From CAKZQX01 sp034436755 (GTDB lineage: Bacteria > Chloroflexota > Chloroflexia > Chloroflexales > Chloroflexaceae), in the NCBI GenBank assembly GCA_034436755.1, contig DAOTVB010000157.1, positions 62,001 to 126,000 on the forward strand: a stretch of DNA of 64,000 bases, read 5' to 3'. The notes under the pieces were generated by a model that made no database searches, was not told the DNA's origin, and saw only the letters and a program-made list of their open reading frames with translations. This document shows, piece by piece, positions 1 to 7,903 of the stretch. Made by a program: the position numbers and the translations under genes. Within the stretch, counting starts at the first letter, position 1, and every line of letters starts with the position of its first letter.

Positions 1-34
1 GATGTCCCGATGAATGCCGGGTTGTACGGTGCGA

Positions 35-200
35 TCCCTCCCGGAGCATGCCCTGCGCTACGCCGCAGGGGTCAGGATGATACGGCGGTTCGTTGGGACA
101 CATTGTGCCAGTAAGTACCGGGTCATCGTCGGCGTCCCGCCATCACCAGTTTCGCGTTTTTCGCCCGTTTCGCGGCGTTCGTGGTCCAGACTTGACTACA
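35..200. repeat. Fragments of two dispersed repeats upstream of the M23 gene
   Basis: Bases about 35-80 are the reverse complement of the repeat unit that forms the tandem array at 15.2-15.6 kb (shared words CCCGGAGCATGCCCTG and CAGGATGA). Bases about 150-195 (TTTCGCGGCGTTCGTGGTCC) resemble the right half of the inverted-repeat elements seen at 4.3, 14.1 and 31.5 kb. No gene is seen in bases 1-232. Confidence 0.6.
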
Positions 201-232
201 TCTCTCCCTTTGCGTCTGTGTGCGAGCCAATA

Positions 233-1441
233 CTATTGAATTACCGGCACAAAGTGAAAAAAGAGGGTCGCCGGCCGCCCGTCGCTGCCCGTCTCGAAAT
301 CCGAGGCAACCAGTGCCGGCACCCAACCGCTGCCGCCATCGGGCAGTCCGATGCGGTACCAGAGCTGATACGCCGCAGCGCTGGTGCCGCGACTATCCTC
401 CGGGCCGGTCCAGACCGCCAGCAGCGGGTAGCGCGCCTCCGGTTGCAGCGGCAGCTCGCCGGTTGCCGTCTGCTCTTCCCCCGGCGGCGCTGACCAGAGC
501 GTCACGGCCGGCGCTACGGGTTGGGCCACCACCTGCACCTCACCCAGGGGCGCAGCGGCATCCGGTGGAAACATACGCTGGTTGATCACATGCGTCGGGT
601 TGCGCCAGCCCATATCACTCGGCAGGTCCGGCGCGCCAATCGGCCAGTAGCCCGGCCCCGGCGGGCACTGCACACCGCAGCGGAAGCCGTAGCGCGGCGC
701 GGCCCCGTTCACCTCCCGGCTGGTCAGGAAGGTGCGTATCTCAAAATGCAGATGGTTGGGGACATCGTCACTCCGCCGCAGGATCGTCCCCAGGAGATCA
801 CCCCGGATTACGCGCTGGCCGGTCTGCACCGCGACAGCCGGGTCGAGATGTCCATACATTGAAAATAACCCATCGTCCTGCTCGACAATCACCACCCGAC
901 CGGGGTAGTTCGACCCCACATACACAACCGTCCCTGACGCAATCGCGTAGACCTGGGCGCCCGCGGTATCGCCCTCCCGCGCGTACCAGTCCTCGCCCGC
1001 GTGCCAGTAGCCCGGATTAAACCAGGTATTCTCAACCTGGTAGCCATGCCGGACAAAGAAGCCCGCGCCGGGGATGCGTCCGGGGAAGCCAATCGGGTAG
1101 CCATAGGTCGGCGCGGGTGGGGCCGGCGGCGGAACGGCGGTTGGCGTGGCGGAAGGTGGCGTGGTTGGAACCGCCGTCGGTGGTGCGAGGGTGGCGGTTG
1201 GCGTGGGCGTGGCGGTTGCGCCGGGCAGTGTGCTGGGTGAAGCCGGCGGCGCCGGGGGCGGACTGCTGGTTGCGAGCTGGGGTGCGCGCACCCAGGGCGT
1301 GGTCGCGGCGGCCAGGTTCGGGATGGCTGACGTAGCGGACGGTGTTGGCGTGGCGGATGGCATTGGCGTGGCGGTTGATGCGGCTCCGGCCCGACAACCT
1401 GTCAGCAAGAGCAAGCAGAACAACAAAAGGCGGTATATCAT
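233..1441 (-). CDS. Secreted M23-family metallopeptidase (lipoprotein)
   Basis: A 402-residue zinc endopeptidase of the LytM/lysostaphin type, expected to cleave peptidoglycan cross-bridges outside the membrane. The N terminus is a lipoprotein signal ending LLLLTGC (Cys16). A Pro/Thr/Ser/Ala-rich linker follows to about residue 110, then the M23 core. Visible zinc and catalytic motifs are HAGED (HxxxD), MYGHL and HLHFEIR (HxH). A C-terminal region of about 100 residues looks SH3-like (GSGWVPALV) but is not identified with confidence. The ATG is preceded by GAGAGG about 9 nt upstream. The window does not show whether the enzyme remodels its own wall or attacks others. Confidence 0.88.
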   Translation of the reverse strand: MIYRLLLFCLLLLTGCRAGAASTATPMPSATPTPSATSAIPNLAAATTPWVRAPQLATSSPPPAPPASPSTLPGATATPTPTATLAPPTAVPTTPPSATPTAVPPPAPPAPTYGYPIGFPGRIPGAGFFVRHGYQVENTWFNPGYWHAGEDWYAREGDTAGAQVYAIASGTVVYVGSNYPGRVVIVEQDDGLFSMYGHLDPAVAVQTGQRVIRGDLLGTILRRSDDVPNHLHFEIRTFLTSREVNGAAPRYGFRCGVQCPPGPGYWPIGAPDLPSDMGWRNPTHVINQRMFPPDAAAPLGEVQVVAQPVAPAVTLWSAPPGEEQTATGELPLQPEARYPLLAVWTGPEDSRGTSAAAYQLWYRIGLPDGGSGWVPALVASDFETGSDGRPATLFFHFVPVIQ

Positions 1442-1852
1442 CAGGTATAACCTCTCATATGCTATTGACAGAACGTGCGCAAACCGTTAAAATGCGGCCC
1501 ATTCCCATTACACGAGCCCTTCCCCCTTCGTTAGAATCGAACCTGGCGCGCTATGCTGCGCTCTGAAGATAGCCGTCTGGCAGATTTTATGTGCCATATG
1601 CAGGATGTGCGCCCCGATGTATGACAGTTCATGAAATACCATAGCGCAACCCCGACTGTCGCGTCAACCTGCCCCATCTCCTTACTCGCTTTCCGGTGCG
1701 GTCCATAATAGAATGATACGCGCGGTCGTGTTGGTCATGCGTTGCCGTTGCTGATCTGGAATACGTTTGTCGGAACGATCCGGGAAGCAGCGGTCTGTAC
1801 CCGGCAGATGATCGGGCGGCGGGTCGGGCCGGGCGTGGACCGGCAGAAAACA
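1442..1852. other. Intergenic stretch without a recognisable gene
   Basis: This is the leader side of the M23 gene, which is read leftward. Open frames here are short and have no coherent composition. I see no RNA gene or clear promoter for a rightward gene. Confidence 0.5.
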
Positions 1853-1940
1853 GGGGCGAAAGATTTTTCGCCCGTGACAGTAGGGGCGAAAGATTTTTCG
1901 CCTGTGACAGTAGGGGCGAAAGATGTTTCGCCCCTACTGT
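1853..1940. repeat. 30-bp tandem repeat with internal palindrome
   Basis: Nearly three copies of a 30-bp unit start at 1853, 1883 and 1913. Each begins GGGGCGAAAGATTTTTCGCC, itself an inverted repeat (GGGCGAAA / TTTCGCCC), and the first two end in the same GTGACAGTA tail. A related single unit lies at 58.23 kb. Confidence 0.85.
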
Positions 1941-1985
1941 CGGGGAATGACAGGTTTGAATGCCTGGGCATCGTTCAAAATGAAT

Positions 1986-2280
1986 GTTGAATTTTTCGTC
2001 CGGACATCGCTGGATCGGAGTCCTGGCTTATGAAATTTGAATGTTTCATCCAGATATCGCTGCTCAGGAGTCCCGGCTTCAGCCGGATCGGGTGTTCCTG
2101 GCAGGATGCCCGGTCCCGGCCGGCATGCCACCGGCTGAAGCCGGGACTCCCGGTTCGTCATATCCAGACTAGTTGTCAACGTTCATCAGCCGGATCGGGT
2201 GTTCCTGGCAGGATGCCCGGTCCCGGCAGGTATGCCACCGGCTGAAGCCGGGACTCCCGGTTCGTCATATCCGGACTAGC
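1986..2280. repeat. Two REP-like palindromes (GAGTCCCGGCTTCAGCCGG family)
   Basis: The first copy has arms GGAGTCCCGGCTTCAGCCGG (2067-2086) and its reverse complement (2131-2150). The second is a 5'-truncated copy ending at 2257. Both are flanked by the recurring outer words TCCGGACT and CATATCC. The family recurs at about 10.3, 14.0, 16.7, 21.6, 21.9, 24.8, 47.4, 47.7 and 50.4 kb. Confidence 0.85.
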
Positions 2281-2336
2281 CATGTCACCAGTCCTTGATC
2301 GAATAGATTTGTCAGAACTGGAAAGGAAGGTTGCTA

Positions 2337-2894
2337 TTGCAAGCACTGCTCCGCTTGTCGCAGGTCATTGATGACTTTATGGAAAAGCTGGGCAAGTTCA
2401 CCTACTGGCTGGTGCCGCTGGTGATCCTGGTCGGCGTGTGGAATGTTGGTGGGCGCTATATCGGGCGGATCGTCGGGCGCAATCTCTCATCGAATCTGTT
2501 CATCGAGTTACAATGGTATCTGTTTGCGATCATTTTCTTGCTGGGATCGGCCTATGTGCTCAAGCATAATGGGCATGTGCGGGTCGATGTCTTCTATGGG
2601 CGCTGGCCGACTCGCCGCAAGATTCTGGTCAACTTGCTGGGGGCGATCTTCTTCCTCATTCCCTTTAGCATCCTGATGATCCACTTCTCCTGGAGCGCCG
2701 TGATTTTCTCCTGGCAGATCCAGGAGCAGTCTCCCGATCCGTTTGGCCTGCCACGCTACCCGCTCAAAACCGTGATTATTCTCTGCTTTAGCCTGCTGAT
2801 TATCCAGGGTATCTCGGAGATTATCAAAAATGTGGCGATGCTGACCGGTCATCTGCATTCGGCGGACGAGCAGATCAGCGATCAGGCTACATAA
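2337..2894 (+). CDS. dctQ: TRAP transporter small permease (DctQ type)
   Basis: This small membrane subunit of a tripartite ATP-independent periplasmic transporter pairs with the large permease 12 nt downstream. Four hydrophobic helices are visible (WLVPLVILVGVW, WYLFAIIFLLGSAYVL, LLGAIFFLIPFSIL, VIILCFSLLIIQG), and the LKHNGHVRVDVFY loop is typical of the mannitol/chloroaromatic-type DctQ group. The start is uncertain. TTG at 2331 abuts the AGGAAGG ribosome site, so TTG at 2337 with 6-nt spacing is preferred. ATG at 2379 is a third option but would remove N-terminal residues. Secondary uptake of an organic acid is inferred from the family. Confidence 0.9.
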   Translation: MQALLRLSQVIDDFMEKLGKFTYWLVPLVILVGVWNVGGRYIGRIVGRNLSSNLFIELQWYLFAIIFLLGSAYVLKHNGHVRVDVFYGRWPTRRKILVNLLGAIFFLIPFSILMIHFSWSAVIFSWQIQEQSPDPFGLPRYPLKTVIILCFSLLIIQGISEIIKNVAMLTGHLHSADEQISDQAT

Positions 2895-2906
2895 CGGAGG
2901 CGCACG

Positions 2907-4250
2907 ATGTATGATATCTTTCTCGAAGCGCTTGGGCCGATGATGTTCCTGGCGGCGCTGGCGCTGCTGGCGCTGGGCTATCCGGTGGCCTTCTCGCTGG
3001 GTGGAGTGGCAATTATCTTTGGGATTATCGGGGTGGCACTCGATCTGTTTGATCCGGTGCTGATCCGGGGGTTGCCCTCGCGCGTCTTTGGGATTATGTC
3101 CAACTTTACGCTCCTCGCCATTCCCTACTTTATCTTTCTCGGCTCGATGCTGGAGAAGTCCGGCCTGGCCGAAGACCTGCTCGAAACGATGGGCATCTTG
3201 TTCGGGCCGATGCGCGGTGGTCTGGCGGTTTCGGTGGTGGTGGTCGGCGCGCTGCTGGCGGCGACCACCGGCGTCGTGGCTGCGACGGTGGTGGCGATGG
3301 GGCTGATCTCGCTGCCGATTATGCTGCGCTACAACTACAACCGCGATCTGGCCTGTGGCGTGATCTGCGCGTCGGGCACGCTCGGCCAGATTATTCCGCC
3401 CAGCATTGTGCTGGTGGTGCTGGGTGATCAACTCGGTGTCTCCGTTGGCGACCTGTTTATCGGCTCGCTTATTCCCGGCCTGCTGATGTCCAGCGCGTTT
3501 GCGCTCTACTGCTTTGCGATTGCGCAGATCCGGCCGCGACTGGCACCGGCTCTGCCGGTCTCGGAACGCACGATGAGCGGGCGCGCGCTGGCGTTGCGGG
3601 TGGCGAAGGTCATGGTGCCGCCGCTCTTTCTGATCTTTGCCGTGCTGGGCAGTATCTTCTTTGGGGTCGCCACCGCAACCGAGGCGGGATCGGTCGGCGC
3701 GCTGGGGGCAACGCTGCTGGCGGCGGCCAACCGGCGGCTCTCCTGGCAGACGCTGCGCGAGGTGGCCGATGCGTCGATGCGCGTCACCACGATGGTGATC
3801 TTTATCCTGATTGGCTCAACGGCCTTTGCGCTGGTGTTCCGGGGGCTGGAGGGCGATCGGTTTGTGTTCGACATTATGACCAATCTGCCCGGCGGGTTCT
3901 GGGGCTTTATGATCGCCAGTATGCTGATTGTCTTCTTCCTGGGCTTCTTTATCGACTTCTTCGAGATTGCCTTTATCGTGATTCCGCTGTTTGTGCCGGT
4001 TGCCCTGGCGCTGGATGTCGATCTGATCTGGTTTGGTGTGATTCTCGGCGCGAACTTCCAGACCTCGTTCCTGACCCCGCCCTTTGGGTTTGCGCTCTTC
4101 TACCTGCGCGGCGTGGCTCCGCCGGAGATCTCAACCGGGAATATCTATCGGGGGGCGATCCCGTTTATTCTCATCCAACTCGTCGTTCTGATCCTGATTA
4201 TTCTGTTCCCCGGTCTGGTCAACTTCTTGCTGGAACTTGATTTTAATTAA
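2907..4250 (+). CDS. dctM: TRAP transporter large permease (DctM type)
   Basis: A 447-residue, roughly 12-helix sodium- or proton-coupled transport subunit, full length for the family. Characteristic stretches include the N-terminal LALGYPVAFSLGG, TLLAIPYFIFLGSMLEKSG and GQIIPPSIVLVVLGDQLGVSVGDLF. The ATG follows GGAGG by about 8 nt and lies 12 nt after dctQ, so the two are one operon. The solute-binding subunit is on the opposite strand just downstream, an unusual convergent split. An inverted-repeat element begins on the last base of the stop codon. Confidence 0.95.
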   Translation: MYDIFLEALGPMMFLAALALLALGYPVAFSLGGVAIIFGIIGVALDLFDPVLIRGLPSRVFGIMSNFTLLAIPYFIFLGSMLEKSGLAEDLLETMGILFGPMRGGLAVSVVVVGALLAATTGVVAATVVAMGLISLPIMLRYNYNRDLACGVICASGTLGQIIPPSIVLVVLGDQLGVSVGDLFIGSLIPGLLMSSAFALYCFAIAQIRPRLAPALPVSERTMSGRALALRVAKVMVPPLFLIFAVLGSIFFGVATATEAGSVGALGATLLAAANRRLSWQTLREVADASMRVTTMVIFILIGSTAFALVFRGLEGDRFVFDIMTNLPGGFWGFMIASMLIVFFLGFFIDFFEIAFIVIPLFVPVALALDVDLIWFGVILGANFQTSFLTPPFGFALFYLRGVAPPEISTGNIYRGAIPFILIQLVVLILIILFPGLVNFLLELDFN

Positions 4251-4337
4251 CATGCGTTACGCGGTGGGTCGGCAGCTTCGTGGTTTTCGCGCATGTCGTG
4301 GTGTTCGTGGTCCAAACGTCCACCGCGTAACCCCTGT
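4250..4337. mobile_element. Short MITE-like element, family 1 (88 bp)
   Basis: The termini ACATGCGTTACGCGGTGGG and CCACCGCGTAACCCCTGT are inverted repeats of the family consensus ACACGAGTTACGCGGT. The right half carries GCATGTCGTGGTGTTCGTGG, shared with the 31.5-kb copies. The central hairpin of the long copies is missing. No matching target duplication is seen. The element starts on the last base of the dctM stop codon. Confidence 0.7.
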
Positions 4338-4385
4338 TATGTAAGCTCGTAGTCGTCATTTTTCAGGTGAAGAAGTACATGAACA

Positions 4386-4420
4386 GAGACCCGTGCCAGG
4401 ACATCCCGGGCACGGGTCTC
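4386..4420. terminator. Bidirectional hairpin between convergent dctM and dctP
   Basis: A perfect 12-bp stem (GAGACCCGTGCC / GGCACGGGTCTC) with an 11-nt loop sits between two converging transcripts. There is no long U-tract on either side, so it may stall or stabilise rather than act as a classical intrinsic terminator. Confidence 0.6.
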
Positions 4421-4460
4421 ATTGCAAACCGGACATGCTACCGGCAGATGCTCTGCCTGA

Positions 4461-5636
4461 TCAGGCCTCCTCCTGACCACCGTTAATATCCTCGGCGACG
4501 AAGCTCATAAAGGGCAGTTCGTTGGTTTCGTTCCAGCGGCGCACGATTGTACGGAACTCGCTCCAGGGCTCGTAGATGCCCCGGAAGGTCTCGTCATCGG
4601 CGGCCTGTTCCTCGTAGAACTCCTCGGCGGCCTGTTCCGCGGCGGACATAATCTCATCGCTATAGAAGCGCAACTGCGTCCCGCCGTTGATCATCTCCTG
4701 CAGCGCCTGACCGTTGCGCGCGTTGTACTTGGCAAGCATGTTGACATTCGCCATGTAGCAGGCGGTCTTGAAGATCTCCTGGAACTCGGTTGAGAGCTGG
4801 TTCCAGGCATCCAGGTTGACCACCGCATCAAGCGCGGGCCCCGGCTCCCACCAGCCCGGCGCATAGTAGAACTCGGCGGCATCGTTGAGACCCAGCTTCT
4901 GGTCATCGTAGGGGCCGACCCACTCGGCGGCGTCGATTGCCCCGGTCTGGAGCGCCTGGAAGATCTCGCCACCCGGCAGGGTCTGCGTATTCACCCCCAG
5001 CCGCTGCATGACCTCGGCTCCCAGGCCCGGAATGCGGAACTTCAAACCCTGCAAGGCTTCAAGCGATTCGATCTCCTCCCGGTACCAGCCGCCCATCTGT
5101 GCCCCGGTATTGCCGGCAGGAAAGCCAATGGTGTTAAACTGCGCATAGAGATCATGCATCAGTTCCATGCCGCCACCATGGTAGTACCAGGCGTTATGCT
5201 GGGCGGCGGTCAGCCCGAAGGGTACGGAGGTGCCAAAGCCGAATGCCGGGCTCAACCCGACATAGTAGTAGGAAGCCGTGTGACCGGCCTCAACGGTTCC
5301 CTGCTGCAAATTCTGGATAACTTCAAGGGCGGGAAAGAGTTCGCCACCGGGGAAGGTGTCGATCTGAAACCGGCCATTGGTCATCGCCGCAACGCGCTCG
5401 GCGACATCGGTTGCGCCCCCATAGATCGTGTCGAGCGAAACCGGCCAACTGGTACCCATGCGCCACTCAACCGTCTCCTGCCCCTGCGCGGGGGGACTGG
5501 CTCCGGCTGGTTCACCCGCTTCGCCGGGAGTTGCCTCACCCTCTTCCGGGGCGGCTGCGCCACAGGCTCCCAGGGCCAGAGCGGCGCTACCAAGCATACC
5601 GGCTGCCGTGCCGCGAAGAAACTCACGTCGTTTCAT
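4461..5636 (-). CDS. dctP: TRAP transporter solute-binding protein (DctP/TakP type)
   Basis: This 391-residue extracytoplasmic binding protein captures the substrate for the DctQM permease. The N terminus MKRREFLRG carries a twin-arginine motif followed by a lipobox (LALGAC), so it is probably Tat-exported and lipid-anchored. A Gly/Glu/Pro-rich linker precedes the DctP fold (WRMGTSWP, FPGGELF, KFRIPGLGAEVMQRLG, TGAIDAAEWVGPYDD). The last motif resembles binding proteins for 2-oxo acids and lactate such as TakP, so a 2-oxo or hydroxy acid is a reasonable guess. AGGAG lies 8 nt before the ATG. The gene is transcribed toward dctM, probably from its own promoter at 5684-5711. Confidence 0.93.
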   Translation of the reverse strand: MKRREFLRGTAAGMLGSAALALGACGAAAPEEGEATPGEAGEPAGASPPAQGQETVEWRMGTSWPVSLDTIYGGATDVAERVAAMTNGRFQIDTFPGGELFPALEVIQNLQQGTVEAGHTASYYYVGLSPAFGFGTSVPFGLTAAQHNAWYYHGGGMELMHDLYAQFNTIGFPAGNTGAQMGGWYREEIESLEALQGLKFRIPGLGAEVMQRLGVNTQTLPGGEIFQALQTGAIDAAEWVGPYDDQKLGLNDAAEFYYAPGWWEPGPALDAVVNLDAWNQLSTEFQEIFKTACYMANVNMLAKYNARNGQALQEMINGGTQLRFYSDEIMSAAEQAAEEFYEEQAADDETFRGIYEPWSEFRTIVRRWNETNELPFMSFVAEDINGGQEEA

Positions 5637-5683
5637 CTGCTACTCCTGGTTATCTATTTCTGAAGGCCATTTGATGTTTGGCT

Positions 5684-5711
5684 ATTATACACCAAGATGC
5701 GCGTTTGACAA
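5684..5711 (-). promoter_or_regulatory. Sigma-70-type promoter for dctP
   Basis: Read on the minus strand: TTGTCA (5706-5711), 16-nt spacer, TATAAT (5684-5689). It lies about 48 nt upstream of the dctP start codon. Confidence 0.65.
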
Positions 5712-5785
5712 TAATAACCCGTTCGGTATGTCTTCTTTACACGACGTACGCAGTGGTCCGGATCTCACCACGTAAATTGGGCCGT

Positions 5786-6691
5786 TTACAACACTGCCAG
5801 CACAATTGTTAACGAGACCACGCTTGCCAGGTTGGAGAAGAGCACCGACCCGGTAACAAAGTTGGGTAACACATCATTTTCCATGGCGATAATCGAGACA
5901 AGCACTGCCGCAGGCATACTGGCCTGCAAGATCCCCACATTGCGCTCCAGTCCCGTCAGGCCAAACGGTGCAACCAGCGCAAAGGCCAGCAGCGGCCCGC
6001 TGATCAGCCGGATACCACTGGACACTAGCAGATCAAAGCTGATCCGGGGCAACCCGGCCGCCGCTAACTGGCTGCCCAGCACGACCAGCATGGTCGGGAT
6101 CAGCGCCGCGGTCAGCATATCAACCGGACGTGATACAATTGGTGGTAGTTGCAACTGAAACCAGTTCACCAGGAGCGCCGGGGGTAGCGCGACCAGGGCC
6201 GGCGATTTGAAGACCTGCACAAACATCGCTGGACTGATGCCACGGCTGAAGTTGGCGACTGCCACACAGACGATAAAGCCGAGGATCACATCCGCCAGGA
6301 AGTAGATGGCCGCCGGAGCCAGCGCGTTCTCACCTTCGGCAAACTGGATAATCGGCAGACCAAAATTGCCGACATTGCCAAATACCGCGATCATCATGTA
6401 GGCTGCCGTCATCTGGGCCGGGCGGCGCAGGATGCGCGCCAGCAGAAAGGCAATCAGGGTTGTGCCAAGATATACACTGATGATAAAGAGGATCATACGC
6501 GTGGCCAGGCCGGCTTCAATCCGGGCCTGACTGAGGACATTAAAGATAAAGGCCGGAGTGAGAATAAAATAGGCAAAGCGCGATAGCGTACGCGGGTCCA
6601 ATCCCAGCCGGGGACCGGCAAGGTAGCCCAGCAAGACAAGCAGAAAAACCGGAGCCAGAACATTTAAGAAGATACCTGACAACTGTCCCAT
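5786..6691 (-). CDS. AEC-family permease
   Basis: A 301-residue polytopic protein of the auxin efflux carrier family, a secondary transporter that in bacteria often handles malate or other organic acids. About ten hydrophobic helices are visible, with the start FLNVLAPVFLLVLLGYLAGPRLGLD and the mid-protein FGNVGNFGLPI motif typical of the family. It is on the same strand as dctP, 149 nt upstream, but dctP has its own promoter, so co-transcription is uncertain. Its placement next to a TRAP system suggests a shared interest in organic acids, which is an inference from context only. Confidence 0.88.
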   Translation of the reverse strand: MGQLSGIFLNVLAPVFLLVLLGYLAGPRLGLDPRTLSRFAYFILTPAFIFNVLSQARIEAGLATRMILFIISVYLGTTLIAFLLARILRRPAQMTAAYMMIAVFGNVGNFGLPIIQFAEGENALAPAAIYFLADVILGFIVCVAVANFSRGISPAMFVQVFKSPALVALPPALLVNWFQLQLPPIVSRPVDMLTAALIPTMLVVLGSQLAAAGLPRISFDLLVSSGIRLISGPLLAFALVAPFGLTGLERNVGILQASMPAAVLVSIIAMENDVLPNFVTGSVLFSNLASVVSLTIVLAVL

Positions 6692-7115
6692 GGTGCATGC
6701 TGCTCCTGCACTTCAAGCAAGGTTACCGGGTAGAGGGTGCATATGTTCGCCTGCGGCGCATCGCCCCGTTATGCAAAGCTGTTGCGAACCTTGTCTGCGA
6801 CCATTCCGTTTTGCGCGCGCCGGATGATGACGATTACATTTGGGAGCGCGTAGGCACCTATGATAACAGATTTGTTCGACTTGCCCATATGTCGTAAACT
6901 CAGGACAACATTCCTGGTTGCCCACACTGGCCCATTATGTTAAAATTCACCCGATCTACGTGAGTCTTCCAGTTCAGTGCCAGGCCATCCTTGTAGCATA
7001 CAGTGGCCGGCGGAAGGTTCACCGGGGACTCTGGCTCCTGTTCGGAGCAGAGATGCGGTAATGCGGAGAAGATACTGCAAGCGTCCTGGCACTACCGGGG
7101 ACTGAGGAGTAACCT

Positions 7116-7505
7116 ATGACCGACCAAACGGGTCGTAATCCAGCGATCATCCTGGTTGAAGATGAACCGGATATTTTGATTATTCTCCATCGCCTGATGC
7201 GCGATCTGACCGGTGGGTACGATATTGTCACGGTCAATGGTGGGGCGGAGGCGCTGGCACAGATTGCGCTGCGGCCGGTACCACTGGTGATTACCGATTA
7301 CAATATGCCTGGCATGAATGGTCTCCAACTGGCGGCTGCCATTAAGGAGACATCGCCCGATACCCGGGTGGTTATGATTACGGCCTATGCCACACCAGAA
7401 CTGGAGAAGAAGGCGCGTGAACAGCGCGTAGACTACTACCTGCCCAAGCCCTTTCCTCTTGACCGTCTGGAGCAGATTGTGCGCGATGTGTTGAAGAAGG
7501 TCTGA
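7116..7505 (+). CDS. Single-domain response regulator (CheY-like)
   Basis: A 129-residue receiver domain with no output domain. The acidic pocket is E15/D16, the phospho-acceptor is D61 (VITDYNMPGMNG), and the conserved lysine is K111 (YLPKPF). GAGGAG lies 6 nt before the ATG. No histidine kinase is adjacent; the nearest is the partial gene at the right end of the window, about 56 kb away. It may act as a phospho-shuttle or on a protein partner. The next coding frame is the small membrane peptide at 7730. Confidence 0.93.
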   Translation: MTDQTGRNPAIILVEDEPDILIILHRLMRDLTGGYDIVTVNGGAEALAQIALRPVPLVITDYNMPGMNGLQLAAAIKETSPDTRVVMITAYATPELEKKAREQRVDYYLPKPFPLDRLEQIVRDVLKKV

Positions 7506-7729
7506 TGCATCTGCGCGCGGCTGCGGTGACTTGTCCACTATCCGCCATACTCTCGTGGGCAATCGGTCATGTCAGGCCGACGGGAGGTTGTGTGTGGCAT
7601 CTGCTGCCTCCCATCGCTGACATCATTTCCATATCAGGCAGTTCTCATTGCATTATTCGGTTGTGAACGCTAGTATGCCATGGCACTGGGATCGTATCCT
7701 CTGTAGTAAAAGGCAAATGAGGTGTCACA

Positions 7730-7873
7730 ATGGCAGATGTTGCAAACCTGTTCCCCAACCTGTTGCTTGGCTTTATGCTTTTACTGACGCTTGTGCTGTT
7801 GCCCTTCCTTAATGAGGATCATGCCCCCCCCGATGATGATCTGCACGCGGAGGATCGGTCTGTGCACGAGTAG
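7730..7873 (+). CDS. Small single-pass membrane peptide (47 residues)
   Basis: An open frame MADVANLFPNLLLGFMLLL... with one hydrophobic helix (about residues 8-27) followed by an acidic, Pro/Asp-rich tail (PPDDDLHAEDRSVHE). A ribosome site GAGGTG lies about 6 nt before the ATG, and the frame sits alone in an otherwise empty gap, which favours a real gene. No family is recognised. An N-out helix with a cytoplasmic acidic tail, or the opposite topology, cannot be decided from sequence. Confidence 0.5.
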   Translation: MADVANLFPNLLLGFMLLLTLVLLPFLNEDHAPPDDDLHAEDRSVHE

Positions 7874-7903
7874 GGGTAGACCGCTGTGTTTACCCAGGTA
7901 GGG

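Noticed and set aside
233..585. Plus-strand frames overlapping the M23 gene
   Set aside because: They are Arg/Pro-rich shadow frames of the minus-strand gene, with no ribosome site or family pattern.
1853..1940. CRISPR-like array
   Set aside because: The 30-bp units are directly adjacent with no spacers, and no cas gene is present.
2508..3431. His/Arg-rich minus-strand frame opposite dctQM
   Set aside because: It is antisense to two well-supported transporter genes and has typical shadow composition.
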